Assembly: GCF_958298935.1 (NCBI RefSeq)
Contig: NC_084943.1
Location: 15,803,001 to 15,867,000 of the forward strand
Direction: 5' to 3'
From: Phragmites australis
Lineage: Eukaryota > Streptophyta > Magnoliopsida > Poales > Poaceae
DNA: 64,000 nucleotides
A program made the translations under genes and the position numbers. The notes under the pieces are model-generated. The model worked only from the letters and a program-made list of their open reading frames with translations. It searched no databases and had not been told where the DNA came from. Numbering within the stretch: position 1 is the first letter of the stretch; each line of letters opens with the position of its first letter. This document shows, in pieces, positions 56,983 to 64,000 of the stretch.

Positions 56983-59900
56983 CACTACTACAAAAGTTAT
57001 TTTTGAGGCACCTAGGTTTCATTTCTACAGGTTGTTCATATGACAAATCGCCTGAGTACAAGGCTACAGCCTCGTGCGGTTGTGGACCACCTGTGAAAAT
57101 AGACCCATTTTTAAAAGTAGTTCACATAAGGAACCACCTGTGAAAATACTCATTTCTACAGGCGTTTCCTTATATGAACTGTCTGTAAAAATAGAGTCCA
57201 TTTCTACAGGTGTTTCCTTATGTGAACCGCCTATGATAATCTCTCCATAAACAGTGCCTCCTAGCAAGCTCCATTCAGACAGAGAGCTCTTTGTGTCCGA
57301 ACAGTAGAGATCAAAGACGATTGCAAATTTAAAAAAGAGAGGGGAAGGTTTTGTTTTTGAATTTCTTAGAGGAATCATCTAAGGTAAGGGTATCTCATCC
57401 CTAACTAGCATCTTTTTGAAGTTTAGATTTAGATTTAAGGCTTAATTAGGGTTTAGATATGATCTAGATATGCTCATGGTTCTAGCCATTTAGATTATTG
57501 AATTAGCTAAAATTTATGGCCAATATTGATTCAATTGTGTAGATTCACATGATTCTAGCATTATATTTAAAAATATAGCTAGAATTTGTTGTTTTTTAGC
57601 CTCTAGGAGATTTTATCAAGAATAAGGATTTTTAGGATAAATCTAGATCTAGAAGGAGAGAGAGAGAGTAATAAATTCACATTATTTTGAGCCATAAATT
57701 TGCGCCAATGTAGATTCAATTGTGTAGACATATTATAATCATAACGAGCCTATTTTTTTCCTTTTAAATTTTTTTTTTATTCTAATTTTCTAATTAATTA
57801 ATTAATTAATTTATCTAAATTTGTGGTTGAGGTTAAAAATGGACAGAGCATGGATGTACGATGCGCCAAGCTATGGAAAAATATACATCAAAGGACTCTC
57901 TGCTTTTATTAAAGCCGCTGAGAAGGACGCTTTGACTAAGAAGACAAAGGAAATATACTGTCCATGTTCTGACTACAAGAACCAGAAATTGTAGGACAAA
58001 TTAAGCATAATCAAATCACACTTGATATTCAGAGGTTTTGTTGAGGATTACACATGTTGGTCCAATCACGGCGAACAACATACATGTGAACCAAACGATG
58101 ACAACACTGTTGATCAAGTGGATAGTGATGATGAGGGAGTCGAAGGCGACACTGATGTTATGATGGATGATGATAATAATTTTGAACTAGAGGAAATGTT
58201 GTGCTATGCAAAGCCGCATGTTTTAAAGGACACAAGAGGTTTAGATAATTTCAAGGCGTTACAGAAGGCATCGAATGAACTTTTATATGAGGAATCAAGG
58301 GCTATAATATGGAGTTTACGGTGTTGCATTCGGTGCTTGAACTTCTAAGGTTGAAGGCTAGCAATGGATGGTCCGACAAGAGTTTCTCGGATCTATTGAG
58401 TCTCTTGGCAAACATGCATCCGAAACCTAACTTCTTCCTACCACCACTTATCAGGCGAAGAAGCATATCTACCCGTTGTCATTGGATGTGCAAAAAATAC
58501 ACGCATGTTCGAATCACTGGATCCTCTGCCGTAAAGAGTACGAAGCCTTGGCTAGATGCCCAGCTTGCAATGCGAGTCGATACAAGAGGAATGATGATTG
58601 TGAGGACAAAGATGCTTCCGCCAACGCGAAGAAGAAGAAGAGTAATGTTGGTCATGATGAAGAAGACACTTCTTCCAACGTAAAGAAAAAGAGAAGAAGT
58701 CCTACCATGGTGATGTGGTACGTGTCAGTGATCTCCCTCTTGTAGTATTTGTACTCGAACCCTAGGGACTTTGAATTGATGCGTTTGCATTTCAATAAGC
58801 GAAAGAAGGATGGAACTAAGCTTCAACACCCTGCTGATGCTAGCCAATGGAGAAAGTTTGATGCCATGTATCCAAATTTCACTAAAGAACCAAGGAATAT
58901 AAGGTTCGCGTTGAGTACCGATGGAATGAATCCTTTCGGTGACATGAGCACCTCACATCGTACTTGGCCAGTGGTCCTGGCCATCTACATCCTTCCTCCG
59001 TGGCTATGCATGAAGCGAAAGTACCTTATGCTGTCCATTCTTATTCAAGGACCAAAACAACCTCGCAACGATATAGATGTGTTTCTAAAACCATTGATGG
59101 AAGATATGGTAAAACTATGGAACGATGGGGTTCGTGTGTGGGATGAGTTCCGACGACAGTACTTCACGCTGAAAACCATGATTTTCGTTACTGTCAGTGA
59201 TTATCCCGCCCTTTTTTCCCTATCAGGACAGGTTAAAGGGAAGCAAGGATGTGTAGTGTGCTTGGATAAAACTGTGTTTCTGTACCTTCTGTACTCACAA
59301 AAGGTAGTGTACACGCGACAACGATAGTTCTTACTCAAAACTCACCGATACCGCAAGATGAAGAAACATTTTGACAATACGATTGAGCAAGGTACTAGCC
59401 TAAAACCTCGCAGTAGGGCACCAGTGTTTGAAATGGTCAAAAGCATCAATGTTGTTTTTGGGAAGCCACAGAATGGTAAAAAGAGGAAGGAAAATGAGAC
59501 ACCGATCGGCATGCTATGGAAGAAGATGTCGATTTTCTTTAAGTATTTGCCATACTGGAAGGACTTGGGCATTCGTCACAGAATCGATGTCATGCACATT
59601 GAGAAGAATGTGTGTGATAGCATCCTTGGTCTTTTACTGGACATACCAGACAAGACAAATGATGAAATCAAGGCATTGTGCACGTGCTTACGTGGGGTGA
59701 GAGTCCCGACTGGTTACTCATCCAACATCAAGAAGCTAGTCTCGATGAAAGATTTGAAGCTAATCGACATGAAGTCTCACGATTGTCATGTGATGATGAC
59801 GTAGATGCTCCCTATTGCAATCAGGCATATAAGGCTAGGATACATAAAGGTGGTCATCTCACGGTTGTGTCACTTTTTCAACACAATTGCTCAGAAGGTG

Positions 59901-60329
59901 ATCGATGCTAAAAACACAATTGCTCAGAAGGATACATAGTTACTCAGTAGAACCTCTATGCCAACTTGATATGTGCTTCCCTCCATCCTTTTTCGATATC
60001 ATGGTACACCTCTTGGTTCACATCGTGAATGCAATAGTTGCACTGGGCCATGTATTATTATAACAGATGTATGTGTTTAAGCGGTACATGGGCATTCTCA
60101 AGGGCTATATACGGAATCATGCTCACCCAGAGGGTTCCATGATCGAGGGCTACAATATCGAGAAAGTCATTGAGGGTTGCATCGATTACATAAAAGATGC
60201 TAAATCGATTGGTGTATCTTTATCTCGACATGAGGGGAGGTTATTTGGAGAGGCACCAAAGGAAAGAAAAGATTCATCTATCATGAGGGGAGGTCATGGC
60301 CCATCAAGTTTAGTTACGTCATAACAAGA

Positions 60330-62076
60330 TGAAGGGATCAGTGACGTCCAAACAGGGGGTGAATTAGGACACTTAGAATCTATTCGGCTCCAAAAACTAC
60401 ACAAGATAAACCTATAACAATTTCTATCTAGATGTGCTCTAGGTTTATCTAGTGTGTCTACTCTACCGATCAAAATACTTGCAACCTATCTAAGAAGGTA
60501 AATTACAAAATGTAAATGTGAAAATGTAAATAAGGTAGAGAGAGCAAACTCGGCACAAGGATGTTTATCCCGTGGTATCGATGGCATGACTGCCACCCCT
60601 AGTCCACGTTGGATCTCCACAAAGGATATGCTCCCGGTCGGCACCCAGTCATGGCTCTTGGGCCACCAAGTCACAAAGACAAGAACTCCACCCGGATGAG
60701 CCACCAAGCCACCAAGGCAAAGTCCCAACACTAGCCTCTCTTTCAGTTCCTTGCCGCCGTGATCACTTCGAAGCTTGAGCCACCAAGGAAAGGGTCTCCG
60801 CGTCCCTGTACACGCTTCTCGTTGATGTTGCACCCCAAGTCGGAGGGTCGACAAGTTTGCCAGTGAGTCACCAAGACTCCAAGGCGCTGATGTACCAAGG
60901 TACAAGCTTGGATCACTCCTTGATCCACTCTCTAGGTAGCAATCACCTAGCAACACTCTCTCTAGACCTATAAGCACTAATCACTCACTAATCTTGTGCT
61001 TAATCGCTAATCACTCACTAATCTTGTGCTTAATCGCCTTGGATGATCACTTTAAGCACTTCGGCAACTTGGATGTCTTCTCATGTGTGCGTGAACTTCT
61101 CAGGACTCCAACTACATGCCACACCTTCAAATGACTGAGTAGAGGGGTATTTATAGCCTCAAACATGTGCACTAGTCATTAACCCAATGATTCAGAAAAG
61201 TTGTTAATATCGGATGATCTGGTGAGAACAGTAGTACAAACACCGGATCATCCGGTGAGTACACTCTCACAAACTAGCCGTTGGAACCCCACTCAAGCCT
61301 CTGTGAATACTAGACACTCTGGTGTATACTTCATCTCCATCACCAGACTATCCAGAGAGTTATCCTGAGCCATCCGAGCATTTCCTTCTTCTCTGTGTAA
61401 ATTGCTCCAGTGAAAGCATCCGGTGTACATCACTTCATCACCAGACTATCCGGTGCTTTGAACTTCGTTCTTCAACACTTGGCACCCTCTCTGTGTAAAT
61501 TAGTCTGGCGTTAAGCCTCCAGTGTGTACAACACATACACCGGACCATTTGGCGTGTTGATCTTCGATCTTCCATGGCTGCAACCTTCTCTTGTGGAAAT
61601 GCTCCGGTGTGTATCTCTGTTGATCATCGGACCATCTGATGGGTTTTTCCATTCCGCCTTCTGGATAGAAACACTCTGGTGTTGCCATGCTTTGATCACT
61701 GGACTATCTGGTGAGGCTTAGCCTTCATTCTTCAGCACGACACCCTTCTCTGGAAGAATTTCTCCGGTGAGCACATTTGCTAATCACCGGACCTTCCGGT
61801 GTGGTCTTTAGGCCCCTCTTCCCCTTTGTCAAATATGATCCGGTGAGCTCAAGATCCATTGCACCAGACTATCCAGTGAGGCAAATCTTCCTGGGACTTC
61901 TTCAATTTGACCAAACTTTATCCCGACTGCAGGGGCTTTTTCATGTATTGCATCCATGAGACCTACTAACATATATTCTTGACAAACATGTTAGTCTCAT
62001 TAACTATATTTTTATTAATCACTAAAATCACAATAATAGCCTAATAAGGCCATTTTCACTACACAAGCGTATAACA
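60330..62076 (-). mobile_element. Ty1/copia-type LTR, copy B
   Basis: This is the inverted counterpart of 8961-10458. On the minus strand U3 (62076 to about 61200) carries the CACCGGA..TCCGGTG palindromes. A TATA box (TATAAATA) lies at about 61150, and the 3' end passes through GAATTCACCCCC-like sequence to 60330. The start TGTTATACGC at 62076 is the best candidate. The flanks CAAGA and TTAAT do not match. CACTA codons between the two flanks also seem to be missing, so the insertion may have been accompanied by a deletion. Confidence 0.7.
61200..61875 (-). repeat. Palindrome array in U3 of LTR copy B
   Basis: The same spaced CACCGGANNNTCCGGTG motif as at 8990-9635 appears here at least ten times, many copies with one or two changes (for example CACCGGATCATCCGGTG near 61242 and CACCGGACCTTCCGGTG near 61785). 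Confidence 0.85.
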
Positions 62077-62491
62077 TTAATGGGTACACGTTGTATACCA
62101 AACCAAAGGACAAGAAGAGGATGACCCAAAACATTAGCGTTCGGATAGAAGCCTATGACACAACAGGGGAAAAGATCACCTACTATGGGTTCATAGATGA
62201 AATCTAGGAACTCGACTATGGAGTGAATCTGCAGATCCCTATCTATCGGTGCAAATGGTCAAACACCCAAATGGCGTGGTGGTGGACAACTACGGCTTCA
62301 CAACTGTCGACGTAAGCATTATAGGCCACAAAGATGACATGTGGGTACTCGATGATCACGTTGCATAGGTTTTCTATATAATCGACCCTGCGAATGAAAA
62401 GAAGCACGTAGTTGTTGCTGGAAAATAAAGAATTGTCAGAGTTGAGAATGTGAAGGATGAGGAATAATACAATTAGTTCGACGATGTGCCA

Positions 62492-63425
62492 TGATGAGCC
62501 CATGGCTCCTTCGGATACGATTAATACCGCCAATAATCATCAAATCATCTAAGGTCTAATTACAAAAGCATGTGCACGACAATTAGACCACCAGGTGAAC
62601 TTGTTTCTCGATGTTCATATTTTCTTGGATGGATTACTACTAAATTCTTGTGATATTTTATTGCTTACGAACGTGAGAGAAGCACTACAACCTTACTCGG
62701 ATGTCACCCCTCAGAAGGCCAAGTCTACTCAGACTCGAGGCTGAGCTCTAGTCGAAGTCGTGGACGTGGTCGAAGTCGTGATCGTGGTCGAGTATCAAGA
62801 TAGCATATTAGTAAAACGGACATAACTCTCTCATACGAAGTCTGTTTTAGGTGTTCTTAGACTTGCTGGAAAACTTATGTCGAGCCATTTCCAATGGATC
62901 TATGCTCGACCAAATATACCTTATAGTTTAGTTAGAGTCAAAGGAATAAGGTGTTGTATCACCATTCTGGACTCTGTCGGGTTTTATAATCATGTCGAGG
63001 TCAGAGTCTAGGTTGTGCAGGCTTCTTTCCACAGTTGCACAACCCTAGGTTGACCCCCTCATGCCCCCCTATAAATATACGGTAGCTGTCATAGTTTAGG
63101 ATCAGGTTTAGCTTAGATTATTCTGTTTCAGACAGTTTCGCTGTTTATCAGTTTGCTGAACCCCAAACTCGAGTACTTCATCAGTAATTAGCAATATTCA
63201 TATTGCATCTACCAATTCTTGCTTGTGTTCTCGATTCACTTGTAGGAAAAGCCTTCTTGGCGAGGTCAACCGCATCTTGGCACGGTTGATAACCACGGAG
63301 TAGTGGTGTAGTGGTTGCAACGGTTCTCGATCTGTTCTGTTCGGAGCCTTTTGGATCATCAACATCGAAACTCTACCAATCGACTTATCATATTACCTTT
63401 TGGAAGATCAGGCAAACGCGCATCA
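62492..63425 (+). mobile_element. Solo LTR (934 bp) inside the CACTA transposase gene
   Basis: TGATGAGC to GCATCA has inverted TGATG/CATCA termini. The pentanucleotide TGCCA is present on both sides (62487-62491 and 63426-63430). Reading across the insertion, the CACTA frame would continue from FDDVP into PFGDLE, which confirms the site. TATAAATATA near 63070 is the core promoter. The LTR is related to 52731-53647. Confidence 0.93.
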
Positions 63426-64000
63426 TGCCACCTTTCGGAGATCTAGAAAAAATCAAACTTGTAGAAGCAACCCTCGATAGAACTGTGATACCCTACTTGT
63501 GTCTTGATGGTGTAGGGAAAACAGTTCAAGGTAAATAGTGTCATATTATGTAAATTATTTTCCAATGTGACAGAACCTGAAATTTGTATAAATTTAGGAT
63601 AAGCTTTAATTTATATTGAGGACTTGTATGTATGATGTAAGAATATGCTTTAATTTATATCGATGGCATGTATGGAGTAAGAATATGCTTTAGTTTATAT
63701 AGAGGGCATGCATGGAGTAAGAATATGCTTTAAATTATATCGAGGGCATGAAGTAAGAATATTCTTTAATTTAAATCGATGGCATGTAAGAATACGCTTT
63801 AATTTAGGATAATTTTAATTTATATCGAGGCCATGTTATGTAACTTAGTTTCCAATGTGATTTTCATGCTATGTAATTTAATTGCAATTGTGATTATTGA
63901 TTTCCAAAAGTGACAAAAATGGCAATGATTGATCTATCAAAAATATTTTATTTAAAATAATTTCCACAAGCGGTTGTCTTAGCCAACCGCCTGTGAAAAT
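63426..64000 (+). other. CACTA 3' non-coding region
   Basis: A short open segment to 63538 closes the TNP2 C-terminal region. AT-rich sequence, a minisatellite and the start of the 3' subterminal repeats follow. Confidence 0.6.
63600..63830 (+). repeat. About 40-bp minisatellite in the CACTA 3' region
   Basis: GTAAGAATATGCTTTA recurs at 63638, 63678, 63718, 63754 and, shortened, at 63786. The period falls from 40 to 32 bp because of internal deletions. Confidence 0.92.

Larger units (their letters stand above)
57839..62486 (+). pseudogene. CACTA TNP2 transposase, decayed and interrupted
   Basis: The frame starts at 57839 with a transposase-associated domain (MDRAWMY, then YCPCSDYKN) and meets a TAG at 57990. 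An acidic linker follows. The TNP2 domain lies at 58749-59327 (LQHPADASQWRKFD; FALSTDGMNPFGDMS; VSDYPALFSLSGQVKGKQGC) and continues at 59358-59804 (HRIDVMHIEKNVCDSILG). 60067-60324 has MYVFKRYMGILKGYIRN. The copia LTR 60330-62076 interrupts it. Beyond it the C-terminal DUF4216 region follows (NGYTLYTKPKD; YYGFIDEI; YNxFDDVP) up to the solo LTR at 62492. Several stops and frame changes occur, so no active transposase is encoded. Confidence 0.9.
56983..64000 (+). mobile_element. TNP2-type CACTA element, 3' end outside the window
   Basis: The 5' terminus CACTACTACAAAAG at 56983 is followed by subterminal repeats ACCACCTGTGAAAATA, with copies near 57089, 57136 and 57150-57235. The last 30 bases of the window (ACCGCCTGTGAAAAT) match these repeats, so the 3' terminus should lie just beyond 64000. 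Inside are a decayed TNP2 gene, a copia-type LTR (60330-62076), a solo LTR (62492-63425) and a 40-bp minisatellite. Confidence 0.88.

Noticed and set aside
57064..57378. Minus-strand frame with repeated GGSHKETPVEM-like units
   Set aside because: It is the translation of CACTA subterminal repeats, not a gene.

Overview
This window is nuclear DNA of a plant, almost certainly a grass and probably a panicoid one. The evidence is a class III peroxidase gene with the conserved three-intron layout, grass-type mariner, hAT, CACTA and MULE elements, Reina-like and Tekay-like Ty3 elements, Angela-like and other Ty1/copia LTRs, and tRNA-derived SINEs. There are no operons or bacterial signals. Placement within the panicoids is inference.

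Only one intact host gene is visible: a secreted class III peroxidase on the minus strand (29963 to 17758). Its four exons join into 339 codons plus a stop with canonical splice sites and no break. Its third intron is 11,016 bp because it has absorbed a complete Ty1/copia retrotransposon (18519..25942, target duplication GGTAC), a SINE fragment and a 1,038-bp MULE-type inverted-repeat element (26181..27218, target duplication GCTACTAG).

Layout. 1-4818 (minus): decayed MULE carrying a plant-mobile-domain (PMD) gene and a transposase gene. 5950-8960 (minus): 3' LTR and pol of a Reina-like Ty3 element, cut at its 5' side by a copia-type LTR (8961-10458). 10459-13263: promoter-like and exon-like remains of an unidentified gene, then a TA microsatellite. 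13264-17117: complete mariner-like element with matching TIRs and TA target duplication. 17758-29963: the peroxidase. 30264-33857 (minus): a hAT element with a decayed transposase and a second BED-finger-only ORF. 33858-37320: 3' end of a Tekay-like Ty3 element and its 2.56-kb LTR. 37321-47945: CACTA fragments, including a Transposase_24 plus C48-peptidase coding region split by a 3,045-bp solo LTR with target duplication TAGAA. 47946-56982: mostly unannotatable sequence with an Angela-like solo LTR, another LTR, a SINE and CACTA ends. 56983-64000: a TNP2-type CACTA, holding two LTR insertions and running off the right edge.

Nearly all transposon genes are dead, mostly through in-frame TAG and TGA codons rather than large deletions, as expected from long-methylated DNA. 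The most informative signals are nesting order and target duplications, the giant peroxidase intron, the BED-only ORF inside the hAT, an antisense 12-residue-repeat ORF inside the mariner element, and regularly spaced palindrome arrays in several unrelated transposons. I found no clear case of a wholly new system.
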